Counted from the stretch's first letter, positions 33,304-57,249 are shown. The stretch is 64,000 nt of DNA from Nematostella vectensis (GCF_932526225.1 NC_064046.1:11309719-11373718); one strand, 5' to 3'. Notes: a model not told the origin generated them from the sequence alone. Made by a program: numbers and translations.

Positions 33304-36300
33304 GTTAAAGCTTAGATAAGAGCAGGGAAGTGGTGTTAGAGAATGAATGAGGAATTATTAACGGCGTGATGTAATGACGTAATGCGAGCTGGCTCTCCTA
33401 TTGGCTGAAAATGGTATGAATTCCGTATGAATCGTACGAACCAGAAACCTTCAAATAATCGTTCAACTGTCATGGCCGCCATCTTTAATTTGAGATTTCA
33501 GCTCTCAGATCCATGTTATTTGTGCAGTTGAAGGCGCGATTTAAAAACTGCATATTTAACCATAGCCTCAATTTCTACCAAGTTATTTTGGAAAATCATC
33601 TCAGGTTGGATTGATTTCGCTGTATTTACTCGAGACACGCGGCTCAAGATAAGAATTAAGTTATAAGTGCTGACTGCTTTAGATTCATACAGCTTACTTC
33701 AAGACGTGCTCTTGACACTCATGAATGGTCGAGGTATTTACCTTTATTGCTTAATCTTTTTTAACGTGAAAGTAGTATGAAACAATTGATGGAAATCGTC
33801 TCGTACAAATCGCTTTGTCGATGAATCTACTTTACATCGGACACTTGACCGGCTACCCTAACATGAATTTTATTTTCTTACTATAAAATATCTTGATCTC
33901 TCATTGATTCTCATCATTTTAACCATGTCGAATTTAATAAAGTACAGCATAGGTGTTGTAGGTTATGTAAGTGTAAAATATGTACTTAAATCTATGAAAA
34001 TTATTTTGGTACTTTGGTGCTTCCTTTAGATAAGCTTAAGTTTTATTATTACCCTGAAATACCTTTATCTCCATTGAATGTCATTTAATTTTTATGGAAC
34101 ATTTTCAATAAAATTTGTAATATTTTTGTAGTGTTGTTGATCTTGAAAATATGTTTATGCTCTATAAATTTCAATCAAGTCTGGATATTCTATAGCCCTC
34201 TCATTTGACTTCAAAATAAATAAATGTTGTTGTTTACTTGTAACTTACATAAATAAAATAATACATTTCAATAAAATTATATTGTTAAATACAATAGGAC
34301 TTACTTTGGGTGTTAAAATAAATTTACCCCTAAGTGATAGCACATTGAGGGCAGTGAAATAAGAAATGTTTAAGAAATAACTTTAAAACACATTCTCAGC
34401 TTTCCTTAATCTTATTTCGGTGCTTACTCTGATGTGGGGATAGTATTTGAAGATAGGACAGTCAGCCTTGTCTACTTTCATGGAGCACACCTCGAGTCCA
34501 CCCCACACCTGAAGAGATGATGCTCTTACCTTTCTCGCCCCAATCAGTGTTGTGATATGGCATTTACAATACAAAACAAGATTATATATATTGTTTTATT
34601 ATATCCAAAGTAGGCAGTAAAATCTTTGTCATACATGTCACACAAACAAGTTGCAGATCTCAGGTATCCCAGTCAACCCTGCACACAGGGTCTAGTTTCA
34701 TTTAAGAGAGTTCCGGTTTTGATAGTTGTCAGGATTTTTAACAATAAATATATTCCCAACCGCCCCAAATAGGCATTTTAATAAACATGGCTATAGACTG
34801 TGTGATTTTGGCCATTCATCAAGGAACCAGACTCTGGATGGTACGCAAAAATGGCTTAGACGAACTAATATTATAAAGGAGCCCTCGATTTAATGAGTAA
34901 AGGCCATTTTTAAGAATGTTCGCTAGAAACTATAGCTTAATTACCCCTTCTGAAAGGTGTAACATAGTGCATTTTTAAATAATATTTCAAAAAAAAATTA
35001 AAATGCCCGTTTGACTTACTAAAAATAATGAAGTGCCAGATTTTTCCCGTTACTTAGCCATTTTCTAAAAAGTGCAAAAGTGCAGATTTTGATTTTTGTT
35101 CTTGTTGTGACCTGTTTCAAAGCGTATTACTTCTGTTACTGAGAAAATAACAAAACAAGCCACTAAAGCACAAAAATAAACCTTATCAACGTGATGTTAT
35201 TACCGGTAGCATTTTAGACTGCTCAAAATTCGCACGGTTTTGTTTCGTTCACAGTTCACCTCCTCTAGCTGTGGTTAAAAGAAAACCAGACAACTACAGA
35301 CAGATAGCTGTTATTCATACTGTTCCGTTAAAACATCGTTTTCGGTTCGAAATTTTGATGGGCCGAAAATTCTCCCAGCCTCATGTTGAAAGGATAGAGA
35401 CCTAGGGCGCGTTTTTTTTCCCTATAATTCTGGTATGGGAATGGCTGGTAGAGAAAATCATAATGGAATTCAAGTCATTCTGCTACCCCATACGCTGCAT
35501 CACAGTATTTCTCCGAGCACAGGGAGCCCGGCTAAAACGCCTGGGACTAGGCTGGAGGATAATCCTCGGGATGCATGGTCTATTTGTGTTAATAACTACG
35601 TCTAATTAAATTATGTAACTGATCATAATTGGTTTGTGCATTTTCCATGCAATCAATGCAATATGCGCCCTCATTCCAGACCCGTACCCAGTTCCCGAAA
35701 CGGCATCTTGACCGTCATGCACCTGCGCCTCTTCAACCTCCCCAAAATGCATCGCGCGGCGTCTTGGTATTAGACTGCCCTCATTCGCCAAGGAAACTGG
35801 GCGCGAGTTTGCGATAACCTGATTTTTTTTGAACGCCTGAATGAATGGTGTAGCGTTTTTCCGCTGTGTGTAGCCATGTGCGTGACGACAGAGCAAAAAA
35901 ATGGCAAATTTTCCCCAAATAAGGTCTGGTGAACTTCGGTAAGGTTGAATTTTTGCATTTTAATTTTTTTTTTTTAACCAACATATCAAAAAGTGTTTTT
36001 TTCTTATGGATTCGTCTTAGAGATATGAGGCTTGAAGTGCAATTTTCAAATGTTCAAAGTATGAATTCTCCTTGTTTTTAGGGAGAAGTCGGGCTCTGAT
36101 CAGAAATTAAGCCGACTTTGCTCGCTAATATCTAAATTTCATATCTTCTAAATTTCTTTAAAATTTGGAATAAAGCTTTTGGTCATAGGAACTTCTTGTA
36201 TGCGGAATGTTGAGCATATATATTGAGAATTGGAAAATTTCATGCCATTTTTTGGCTTTGTCGTGCGTGACCAGTATGAGGTCTACATTATGGCGTAAAC

Positions 36301-37254
36301 CTGATATGTGCATATTAATATTTGGGTGACCTTCAAACCCGCTCGGTCAATCTCTGGGAGGCCTGGGTCTAAGGGCTTTTCAAGATTAGTGAGATGAAAA
36401 TTTAACCAAGCTGTCAGGTTTTTTTGGACAAATTCTTGCCACGAGTCTCAAATTGACAGGAATCAGCATTTTTCACCATATTTCCTAGAGATCAGGGAGC
36501 GGGAAAACTTTAGCTCTTCTAAATATGGGCATCAATGACCATATAAGGCAATGCAAACGAAGGACACTATCCTTGGGGAATATGTTTGATATGTTAACAA
36601 AGCTGTGGAAAGGGGGGGGGGGGGGGCACGATAAAGTAACATTAAGAAAATATTGAGGGAAAGATGACATTCTTATCCAAACTTAAACCAAACAAATTTG
36701 TTAAAGAAGGCCAATCACGCCGCCATTTTATACTCCATTTCACAAAGCATCCATTTCCACCTACTAATTCTAGCGAGTAACCAAATATTCTCAATCAATA
36801 TCGCCAATAACATGTCAGACTTAGTTCGTAGATCGTAATATTGAAGTTTCCTTGCGAAAACCCCCCGCTGTATTTTCAATGATAAACAATAACAAAGGCG
36901 TGGGTTATCGACATTCTTTAATAAAATCACAAAAATTTCGAACTATTTTAAATTTTTGGGCCCTGTATTTCGAACAATGTTTTAGCTTTTAAAGGGTATG
37001 TGGCTTGACTTTGTATCAATTTTCGTCGCTATGCAATTTTTTCCCGTAAAAAAGATTCTGACCATCAGCAATACATTGGTAAAGATGTCATGGAACCCAG
37101 TTGAATAAAGTACTTTGTCGCTAAAATGAAAACAACCAGAACGCAATAAATATCAATAAAAAAGAACTCGCTAGTTCAAAATGACATCAATCAACTGCAC
37201 GTTATATAAGCCATCGATTTAAAGTGTGCGTTCGTATTTGAAAGCGACACAGAG
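33304..37254. other. Intergenic, no supported gene
   Basis: AT-rich, with a G homopolymer at about 36609-36626 and a repeat at about 36740-36900 shared with 50035-50200. The minus-strand frame at 34383-34574 contains two splice-like motifs but the gap between them is too short for an intron; unrecognised. Frames at 35606-35984 overlap repeat-like sequence. Confidence 0.4.
33372..33410 (-). promoter_or_regulatory. Likely promoter of the recombinase-like gene
   Basis: A TGACGTAA CRE/ATF-type site (33375-33382) and an inverted CCAAT (ATTGGCT, 33400-33406) lie 70-105 bp before the minus-strand start codon. An AAGATGGCGGCCATGAC motif (YY1/initiator-like, minus strand) is further up at about 33470-33486. 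Confidence 0.4.
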
Positions 37255-48110
<10,856 letters not shown>

Positions 48111-51100
48111 CTGTATATGAAAAAAAAATAAGAAAATGAAAAAATCAGGGCCGTACCCAGGATCTGAGGATTTTAAGCGAGGGGTGGAAGGGGGGGTTTC
48201 TTTAACCATTTAGCGGACCATCTTTTCTTAGGTAACACGCCATAGCTTCAGATATACTACATTTTTCTTAAATAAGAGCGATAGGGGGTTGTTTGGCTTG
48301 TGTGCGGCATAAGAAGATGTAAGAAAATGCCTAAATCCAATGGCTGTGTGTACAAATATTAACAAAAACAGCCGGACAATGCAAATTATCAACGAAAAGA
48401 TATTGCTATTTTCGGGAAGAGTGACGCAGACATTTTGTGTATATATATGCTTTTCTGTCTTTGTGATTTCCGTTTTAAAATAATACATTGTTTGCGTTTT
48501 TGTTACCATAGAAATAGTTTGTTTATGATATATGTTGTGCCGCAGGTGAATTTATATAATATAACTCGAAATCTTTTTAATCCCACTTGAGTATTTGTAT
48601 CTTTAGGTGAAAATTTCACGAAGTCAGTTAGTTTTTACTAGCTGTTGCACTAGAAATATTTGTATTTTTCTTTATTATCGCTCCTGCTTAGTTTTGACGA
48701 TAGATCAAAACAAAGTAGGACCAAAACCTGAAAAATATTTTGTTTCTGGAAGTAAATTTGGTTATTTTTCCCATACGTTTTTTTTTTAAAGATGGCACTT
48801 TGTTCGGGAAAAATATTATTTCTTATGTTAACCACAAATTCTGTTATGCACGACAAGATGTATGAAAAGTTGAGGCATTGATTATCAAACTTGAAAAGAG
48901 AAACATAAATGGATGGTACGTGTTTTTTTTTGTTACCTTTGAAGACGGGTTTCGTACCTAAGGCTGTCAGTGGGGTATTAGCATTTTTTTTCAAAATCGT
49001 TTAAGGCAAACGGTATATGATTTTTACTGTTTATGTTTTTGTTTGTTGCGGAAGGGACAGAGTAGAAATTTAACAGGCTTGTTTTGAATTAAACAAAAAC
49101 TGCCGCTCTTGTTTTAAATGACATTCTCGTAAGTCTGTAGTGGAAAGGGTGATTTCACTTACCGGGAGAAAAACGACAGTAGGTCTTGGATTCATTATCA
49201 TTTTTTGGAACCAAATGAGACCAAGCATGTTGCATTCGTTAAAACGATTAACCGTTATGGAGCAATACTGATGCTCAACAAACTTTGCAGCTGCTTTTGT
49301 AGACGAACTAAGTTTAAAACTATATTCTCCCTAATGTTATATACTATAGATTAAAACAATTGGGAGAATTAAAATCAAGATCAGATTTGTTAAGTCTAAA
49401 GCACACTAGGACACAAAACAACATAAGCTTGAAGTCACGAGAACAAAATTCCCCACTCACAAGTGAAATTTCACTAAAATAAATACAGACAAATCTAGCA
49501 ATAATGTAATGTTAACATATCATGTTAGCATTCATGTTGTTTTCCCAACTTTTCCGGTTGTGACATAACGGTATTATTGTGTTATGTTGCTACTGTGCAT
49601 CAAGCATTATAATTAAACGAAAGTCCAAAAGCTCGAAACACTGTTAGGCTCGGTTACTGTCTCCAAAAACCCAGTTATACAATCGTAATATGTTCAACTT
49701 TTACCCAGAATATGGGTGGCTCTAAAAGAATGGTCTTGAAAATCCTGATCGAGTGTTGACTAAAATCTAAACAAGTTTTCAAAACAAAACAAAACAAAAG
49801 CAACAGAAAGCATGTGTGATACCGCTGTTTCATTTAACAATGATATCCAGCCTAAAATCTGCATTTTTCATCTTTTTGCTGAAAAGTTTTAAATTCGTTT
49901 GTAGTCAGCCCAGAGTGCACTTTAAGGTCGCGGATGAATTAAAAAGAGAACAGGACAAACACGAGGATCTATAATATGGATCTTTTGTTGGTGATTCCTA
50001 TCCCTGTATCCCGCAAGGTTTAGTTATTGGTAGAATACAGAGCACAAAGCATCCATTCCCATTCGGCTAATTCAAGCGAGTAAAAAAACCCAAGATATTT
50101 ACAGTCATATAGTCAATAACGTATCAGACTTCATTAGTAGATTGTAAAAATATTTTGGAGTTTCTTTACGAATAAACCGTTGTATTTTTAATGATAAACA
50201 AGGGGTGGTTTAAATTTTTTTTAGGTTTATCTGACTAGGGAACGGCAGGTGCCTTTTTTACTTGTTAGAATACAGGCCCGTTAATTTTCTTGGGGGGGGG
50301 ATGCGAAATCCGAAAAAAGTGGTTTAACTTTTTCCTGGGAGGGGGGGGGGGGGGAGTGAGTGAGTTTTCCGATAAGAATCTGGGCACCACATTTTTTATG
50401 CACTTACGGGACGTCTATCGTCTATTAGATTAACGACATACCAAAGTGATCTAGAATGCCTTTTTATCTAATTCGCTTATGCTTTATAGCTTTGTCTACA
50501 ACGGCACGTCTGCATATGGCGAACCGAAAGTGCGTGGACTTTCGGCCGATAAGGGGGGGGGGGGTTTGCACCCCCACCCCCTTGAATATCTCTGTGTATT
50601 TAAAAAATCAGATCCTCTTGTTCAAGGATCCTGTTTTTACTATGCGTTGGCACGGGTAACATCGTCTACAAAACTTATAAATTAAACACCTTTGAAAAGC
50701 AATCCCTCAACTAAGAAAGGATTTCGCTATCTCGGAAGGCAGGAGACATTTTGGATTAAGGTTAGAAATATTTTATTTGTTTGGTTATCAATATTCAACA
50801 CAAATTGTGATGGATTTTTGTTTTTTATTAAGAAATCGCTGACAAAGTATCCTAATTTTCCGTGGCCTGCGTGCAGACAAACTTGACCGTGTTTCTTGGT
50901 TTTCTCGTTTACTTGTAGCTAAGACTTCTTCTACAATGGAATCTGAAATATATATCAATCATAACGCCGTAATATTTTAGTTTATTGCTCGATTTAAAAA
51001 CGGGAGAATATGGCTTCAAACATTTACAATGAAGGTATACATTTCAACCGCACGGCACGTGCAAACCAGACGAAATGTCTTGTATCGAATATTATCTTTA

Positions 51101-51600
51101 ATTTGTTAACCGAATATATTCATAATAAATGAAATTTCTTGAAGATGATGTCATATATTGATCTGGCTCCGTTTTAGCCGTGATTCATAACTACAGTTTA
51201 CTAGGCGATTTTCCATCCTCATCTTGTTTCTCCTCCTCCCCACTGTAACTTCAAGAAATTGGCTTTTACATATATATTCGGTGAACAAATTAAAGACAAT
51301 ATTCGATACACGAACATTTCGTCTGTTCTGCTCGTGGGTATCAGATACGAGTACGGCAACAAGAAAACAATTCCAATTTGTGGAAATGCGCGCTGTCCGG
51401 TAGATTTCAAACCGTTTTCCGCCAAACTATGCCGTGAAATTCCAAGTTTAACGATCTAGCGATTATGTAGACGGTTGAAGCAGGTAGGTGCCCTGGTTGA
51501 AGTAAATTCAGCTTTTTCGGTTTGCTTGTAATGAAGTTTACGTTTTTTTTTTGTTTGTTTCTGAGTATAATTTATCGCCAAGCGCCTAAGTAACTGTTAT
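48111..51600. other. Upstream of the WSC/PAN gene: no supported gene
   Basis: AT-rich. Contains a 'GGGCCGTACCCAGGAT' repeat end near 48150, G homopolymers at about 50292 and 50341-50356 and near 50550, and a repeat (50035-50200) shared with 36740-36900. A first exon of the WSC/PAN gene may lie here but was not identified. Confidence 0.45.
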
Positions 51601-51833
51601 TGTGTTAATTTAGGCGGAGGGTACAAAATGCAGGTTGAAGGTCGGATTCAGGTTGAGTACAAAATACAGGTCGGGTGATTTTACCGTTTTCTCTATTTCA
51701 TTCAATTTGATGTGCAGCAAATTGCTGGCGAGATATTCGTATTATTTCTACGGTCACGTGATCCGTGACGTCATCACCTATAACTTTTTTTTACTTGTCC
51801 TTCTACCGTTATACATTAAACACGCACGCGCAC

Positions 51834-51841
51834 TATAAAAG
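51834..51841 (+). promoter_or_regulatory. TATA box inside the TIR element
   Basis: TATAAAAG after a GC-rich CACGCACGCGCAC stretch. Two coding-like stretches follow downstream (about 51950-52093 and 52141-52320). Confidence 0.5.
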
Positions 51842-52140
51842 GGAGCTCCCTAGGAAAGCTCCGAAAAATCTGTCAATCAAATCAGTTGAGTTGATAAATT
51901 CATCGGACTTGCTATTTGAAAGCTATTTGAAAGGACTGAAGAGTTGAGTTGCTTGAAAGGAGGGAGGAAAACTTCAGCGGGAATAAGTACATATCAGTTG
52001 TTGATTACTCGAGGTTCGTGAGTAGTGCTTCAAGCAAATCGGACTTCTGTGACGTTGAGAATTCCTTTGATGAACTAAGACGGGATTTACAATGTTGTTG
52101 TTGATCCTTAATTCTCTTAAGTCGACTTTCGTTTCCTCTA

Positions 52141-52320
52141 GAAAGCTCTCAAAAAGGACTTCGCCACCATTGCAAATGACCGTTGCACTGCTGTGGGATC
52201 GACCAGAAGACCGAAACTTCTGGCTTTGGTCTCTATATTTGGGGGTTGTTTTGCGACTGTCCTTTTGGTTGAATCTGCTATCCACAATAACAAACTGAGT
52301 GGAGGCTCGTAGGAAAGAAA
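52141..52320 (+). CDS. Possible exon encoding a short membrane-segment peptide, unknown
   Basis: After the acceptor-like TTTCCTCTAG a frame reads KALKKDFATIANDRCTAVG, then one hydrophobic span (LLALVSIFGGCFATVLLVES) and a stop near 52311. A separate frame upstream (about 51943-52093) encodes an acidic segment (DYSRFVSSASSKSDFCDVEN). No donor clearly links them and no start was found. It is probably the coding relic of the surrounding element. Confidence 0.3.
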
Positions 52321-52849
52321 ATAGTGAGACTGGAGCAAAAAGGACTGATTGACACTGGGAAAATAGCGCGAATTTCAAAAGCTGCCTCCATTCACAACAA
52401 AAAAGACGGAAAATACCGTATTATTTCAATATGTCGAAGACAAAAATACTATACATGCAACAAAAAGCACATTAATTATTTAGTTAGAGCTTTGTTGACT
52501 AATAAAAAGGTGTTTTTTATTATGCTTTATTCGAGCTTTGATTCCCCCTTTGATAACGCTACCAGCCGCCATGTTGGATACTGATTAGTATGCAAAAGGG
52601 GGCGGAGCGATCACTTTTATACCGCGCGTTCGTGTTTAATTTGTTTGGTTGATGTGCAGCAAATCACTGGCGAGATACTCGTATCATTCCCACGGTCATG
52701 TGATTGATTAGTAATAAACGAGAATCTGAGTATTCAATATTTTAACGCGTCACGTGAGGCGCAGAAATTGAATGAAATAGAGAAAGAAAGAAAAAAAAAA
52801 CAGTAAAATCACCCGACCTGCATTTAGTACTCAACCTGCGTCCAACCTA

Positions 52850-53591
52850 CCCTTGTCCCAGAGCCTCGAGCGTCTCTCTATTTAGTGGCCAGCGAGGATG
52901 AGACGAGGCTCTGGGTTCTCGAAGCGCAATTTCGACTTCTGCAAGGTTCAGAATCTGAACTTGGTCGCTGATTGGCCAATTGATGTGTGGTCATGGAAAT
53001 GTAAAGTTTGTTCAAGAATGTAAAAATGTAAAGTTTGTCTCTTTACGAGTTAATCAAGCGGCGAGATGTCTTCTCTTTGCTGCCGACCGGCTACGGGAAA
53101 CCGCTGATTTTCCAGCTTATTCCAGGCGTTTGCTCTCGCCTCAACGATATAGGATTCAACTATCCAAATCAATCGATTGTACTTGTTATTTGCCTCATGA
53201 ATTCTTTGATAGACTCGTTCCGAGGATAACTGCGAACTTATCCACGATTTTCTCCTCCTTGAAGCGCTTTCCCGAGAAAATGTTGTATTCCCCACCTCCT
53301 ATTGGCATATTCTTGTCACTAACTATACAGTAATAATGATCCCATGGGTTTTCAGATGAATGTTGTTGTTTTTAAATCGGGTGTTCATGCGCTTTTCATA
53401 CTTGTGAATTCGATTCCCGAGGGAAGAGATGTTTACATCCAAGGTAGCACCATGTGAAACTGACACATGCTAATCACAAACATTAACATGGTAGTGAGGC
53501 AGAATTCGAAATACCGCTTCGAGAGGGCAGAGCCTCGCCTCAACCTCGCTGGCCACTGAATAGAAAGACGCTCAAGGCTCTGGGACCAGGG
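52850..53591. mobile_element. 742-bp TIR element with exact TA duplication, nested
   Basis: Left end CCCTTGTCCCAGAGCCTCGA and inverted right end CCCTGGTCCCAGAGCCTTGA, with about 75-bp imperfect arms sharing CAGTGGCCAGCGAGG-type sequence. TA stands on each side (52848-52849, 53592-53593). Removing it rejoins the CAACCTGC repeats of the outer element. Confidence 0.85.
53035..53229 (+). pseudogene. RecQ-family helicase N-terminal fragment
   Basis: 65 codons: a Q-motif-side segment, then DVFSLLPTGYGKP (Walker A; the usual GKS/GKT serine is replaced by proline), LIFQLIPGV, and IVLVICLMNSLIDS, which corresponds to motif Ia (usually VVxPLxALM/ID). It stops after about 64 residues, so DEAH and later helicase motifs are missing. 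The Walker A change and truncation mean it cannot work as a helicase. It lies entirely within the TA-flanked element, suggesting captured or ancestral element coding sequence. Confidence 0.7.
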
Positions 53592-53973
53592 TACAACCTG
53601 CAACCTGCAACCTGCATTTTGTACCCTCCGTAATTTAAGCAACAACGTCGGCGACTGACTTGAGAAAGTGATAGTCTAGTTTTCAGCGCACACGTTCCCG
53701 TCCTAGCTAGACCGTAAAACTTGGAGTTTTCACGTTGTAGTTTGAAGGACAACGGCTGAATCTTTCAATTGTTTTCTGCCCTCGTGGTTTTAGTATCGTC
53801 GCGGTTTTTCTGTGGTCAGCGCAGTGCATTATGGGGTTGTGTAAAGCCAAGATGGCGGCCATTGCGTTGATGTTTATCTATTCATTAAGTTGGCGATAAG
53901 GATAAAAGGAAACAATGCCAGACGGGAACGAAAACCCCCAGAGAGGTAATAAGAAGTCGGGGAGTCCTTTCAA

Positions 53974-54325
53974 GTGTCAAAGCCAGCGTTGGAGTGCTGG
54001 AGAACCGGGACAACGCGAAACGACATGGCAGCTTTGGAAGGTACGGCTGGATGGATGGAAGTGAAGGACGAAGACAAACTAGATCTTTTGCTACTTGTGG
54101 CAGGCGAAGAGCTGCAAAATATTATAAGCCCTACCGGAACTGCCCACGGACTACGATTCGCACATATTAAAACTCGACCAGCACTTCAAAGCTAGCAGAA
54201 ACAACACGCTCGAGCGGTACAAGTTGTTCAGTATGGAATGGCCATCGGAGATGTACTTCTCGGATTTCGAAGCCAAATGCCGACAAAAAGGACAGTTCTG
54301 TGACTTCCCTTTCACGCTGGATTAA
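53974..54325 (+). pseudogene. gag remnant
   Basis: Frame segments with DKLDLLLLVAGEELQNI, then, in another frame, NNTLERYKLFSMEW and CRQKGQFCDFPF, the helical capsid-like pattern of gypsy gag. At least one frameshift divides them. Confidence 0.55.
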
Positions 54326-54344
54326 GCCATTATAATGCTCACAA

Positions 54345-55382
54345 TTGTCAAAAAAAAACAAAACGGCGAGTTACGAAACGAAATCATCCGACTTAAAGTC
54401 AGTGCGAGAGATGGCAAAAGCATACGAAGTAGAGAAGGAAGGCAGTGCAATGATAGATACAGGAGCCAACGTCCACAAGGAACAAGGAAGGGAAGAGTCA
54501 GAAGTGAAAAGAATAAGCAGGCTAGGGGGTTACAGTGGAAGAAACAAAGGTCAGGGTCAAGCTGAAGAACGAGGCCGGGTTCAAGGAAAACCGAGGTGTC
54601 CGAGGTGTGGGAACGAGGCACACCCTCGGGGTATATCATGCCAAGCAAGAAGACAGTGCCGGAAGTGCGGAGGTATGACTCACTTTGAAAGAGTCTGCAA
54701 TGCCACCGCGAACCGCAGAAATGACAGACGGGTCAACCGATTGGAGTCAGATTATGAGAGCGAAATGTGCTATGTGGCAATAGAAGAGGAAAGCTCCGAA
54801 GACGTCTATGCGTATCAGATAAAATCCAACAACTCGACCAGCCCCACTGTCGATCTCCTGATAAACGGAAGCAGCCTGAGCCTGCACATAGACACACAAG
54901 CAGATATAACGGTCAAAACAGAGAAGCATTACAAGATCATGAAAAACAGTCCACTAGAGAAAACCAGAGTGACCTTGAGAGCATATTCAGGGGAAGGAAA
55001 AGGTCCAGCTCTACCATTACTGGGAAAGTTCAATGCCAAGCTGTCGAAAGGAGACAGAGAAATGCAAGAAACAGTGTACGTCGCCAGAGGACAAGGAGAC
55101 GTGGCGTTACTAAGCCGCCGACAAGCTGCCGAGAAGATGGGCTTTATAGAATACCACTTAGCCGCGACCAACGTAGAGAGAGATACCATCGCTGACCTGG
55201 TCAAAGAATGCAGCGACGTTTTTCAGGGCATCGGGAAGCTCAAAAGAGTAAACGTCAGACTACACGTAGACCCAGAGGTGAAGGGGGTAGTCCAGAAGCA
55301 TCGTAGAATATCCATTCCACTGAAAGAGAAGCTTGATGAGTTGCTAACAGATGGGAAGAAATGGACATTATCAAGGATGTAG
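54345..55382 (+). pseudogene. gag zinc knuckle, protease and RT start
   Basis: A 345-codon frame. It has two Cys-rich knuckles (CPRCGNEAHPRGISC and CRKCGGMTHFERVC), then a retropepsin-like segment with LHIDTQADITV, where the active-site triplet DTG/DSG has become DTQ. The linker to RT follows. The frame then slips relative to the next segment. Confidence 0.75.
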
Positions 55383-55865
55383 AAGATGAGCCGATTACCT
55401 GGTACAGCAACGTGGTTATCACACCAAAGAAGGACGGGGAAAGCATCAGAGCCAGCCTGGACATGTTGGATGCAAACCAGCACATCAAAAGAACAAGACG
55501 CGCCATTCCTACACTGAGGGAGCTGGAGACCAGGCTGAACGGTGCAAAACACTTCTCTCACTTGGATATGAATGACGGCTACATGCAGCTAGAGCTGGCA
55601 GAGAAAAGCAGGAAGCTGACCACCTTTTTCACGCCAAGAAGGGCTCAAGCGATTTAAGAGGCTACAGTTTGGGGTCAACAGCGCGGCCGAAATCTTCAGT
55701 GAGGGAGTTCGAAAGGTGGTAGCCCAAGAACCGAATGCCATAAGTATTTATGATGACATCCTGATATATGGAACAAGCCAAGAAGAACACGATCGCGCCC
55801 TGAGACATGTCCTGAAGCTATGGAAAGATAACAATCTCAGCCTAAAGAAGCCTAAAGAAAAGTAG
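55361..55865 (+). pseudogene. Reverse transcriptase remnant
   Basis: Palm-domain motifs WYSNVVITPKKDG, FSHLDMNDGYMQLEL and, after another frameshift, ISIYDDILIYG (YDD at 55749-55757) and HVLKLWKDNNLSL. A stop at about 55863 and loss of RNase H follow. Read-through similarity continues to about 56080 (FLFFAGANADFMEGFAQV). Confidence 0.8.
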
Positions 55866-56075
55866 ATTTAATTTGACGAAGGTTACGTTCTTCGGCAGAC
55901 CCCAGACCCGAACAAAGTAGCAGCGCTCAAGGCGGCCGTACACCCAGAGTCGGTCGCGGAAATAAGTTCATTCCTATTCTTTGCTGGCGCAAACGCAGAC
56001 TTCATGGAAGGATTCGCTCAGGTGACCGCGCCACTCCGGGCACTACTAAAGAAAGATGCCAAGTTCCAGACAGAG

Positions 56076-56405
56076 TGCCAACGGTCCTTCTTCATCTTCA
56101 TCTTCTGTAGCCTGATTATCAGTGCCAACGGTGCTTCTTCATCTTCATCTTCTCTAGCCTGAGTATCAGTGCCAACGGTGCCTCTTCATCTTCATCTTCT
56201 GTAGCCTGAGTATCAGTGCCGACGGTGCCTCTTCATCTTCATCTTCTCTAGCCTAAGTATCAGTGCCAACGGTGCTTCTTCATCTTCATCTTCTCTAGCC
56301 TGAATGTCAGTGCCAACGGTCCTTCTTCATCTTCATCTTCTCTAGCCTGAGTATCAGTGCCAACGGTGCCTCTTCATCTTCATCTTCTCTAGCCTGAATG
56401 TCAGG
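56076..56405. repeat. 47-bp minisatellite in the retroelement, about 7 units
   Basis: Unit TCAGTGCCAACGGTGC(T/C)TCT then TCATCTTCATCTTCTCTAGC. The first unit grades out of the retroelement's own coding sequence, so the array arose by expansion in place. Confidence 0.9.
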
Positions 56406-56493
56406 CCCTCAGGGGAGGGGGGGACTGGGGAGAGAATAAGGGACACAAATCCTTTCAAAGGGGTGCGGCAAAAAAAAAAAAACAGAATTTGGA

Positions 56494-57246
56494 TGTGTTT
56501 TTCATTGGTTAATAGACAAAGGACGCTCATCACGTGTATGACACCGGAAATAGATGTGAATTATATGTGAGATCTCAGACGCCATATTGAACGCTAAAAC
56601 AAACGCTACTCGAATTTCCTTATAACTAAAAGAAAGCTCTATGAAGACAACAGAGTTCGAGTGCGCTCTTGTGGATGCTTTGAAATATTTTCCGGGGATG
56701 GAGCTGAAAAAGAGCATAAGCTTTGCATCGAAAGTCTAGTCGGCAAGATGTGCTAGGGACCCGGGGGGGGGGGGGGGGGGGAGGGGGGTTCTTCAGGGGA
56801 AAAAGGGATAGGGATGCTTGTCGTGAGATTCGAAAAATACCCCTAAAAATACCCGCATACCAAAACTTGCTAACCTAAAAAATACCAATTCTAAGAGAAA
56901 AGCCTATTTCTTCTCGGATACCCCCTAAAAATACCTGAGGCCCGATTTTGACCCCTAAAAAATACGACGAGCATTCCTATCTCCATCTAGATAGGCATGA
57001 CTACCCAGCTTAGCTAGTAGTGTGCTTAAGACTAGCACTAACAGTGTGGAAAATATTTCAAAGCATCCACAAGAGCGCACTCGAACTCTGTCGTCTTCAT
57101 AGAGTTCTCTTTTAGTTATAAGGAAAAAAGTTTTTCGAGTAGCGTTTGTTTTAGCGTTCTCACAGATATCTCACATATAATTCACATCTATTTCCGGTGT
57201 CATACACGTGACGAGCGTCCTTTGTCTATTAACCAATCAAAAACAC
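56494..57246. mobile_element. About 750-bp long-TIR element inside the retroelement
   Basis: Arms of about 190 bp (56494-56695 and the inverse at about 57045-57246) share ATTGGTTAATAGACAAAGGA and CACTCGAACTCTGT(C/T)GT-type sequence. The middle has a G homopolymer (56763-56780) and 'CCCCTAAAAATACC' repeats. No coding. Confidence 0.85.
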
Positions 57247-57249
57247 GCA

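Larger units (their letters stand above)
51605..53638. mobile_element. 2-kb TIR element ('TACAAAATGCAGG' family) with internal promoter
   Basis: Left end TTAATTTAGGCGGAGGGTAC leads into AAAATGCAGGTTG; the right end is its inverse (…CATTTTGTACCCTCCGTAATTTAA). A second inverted pair (CAGGTCGGGTGATTTTAC) lies at about 51667 and 52806, and a direct pair (GATGTGCAGCAAAT) at 51708 and 52652. A TATAAAAG box is inside at 51834-51841. The right part is invaded by the element at 52850-53591. Confidence 0.65.

Noticed and set aside
34383-34574. Two-exon minus-strand gene fragment (CKCHITTLIGARK / VWGGLEVCSMK)
   Set aside because: The interval between the splice-like motifs is only about 21 bp, too short for an intron, and no family was recognised.
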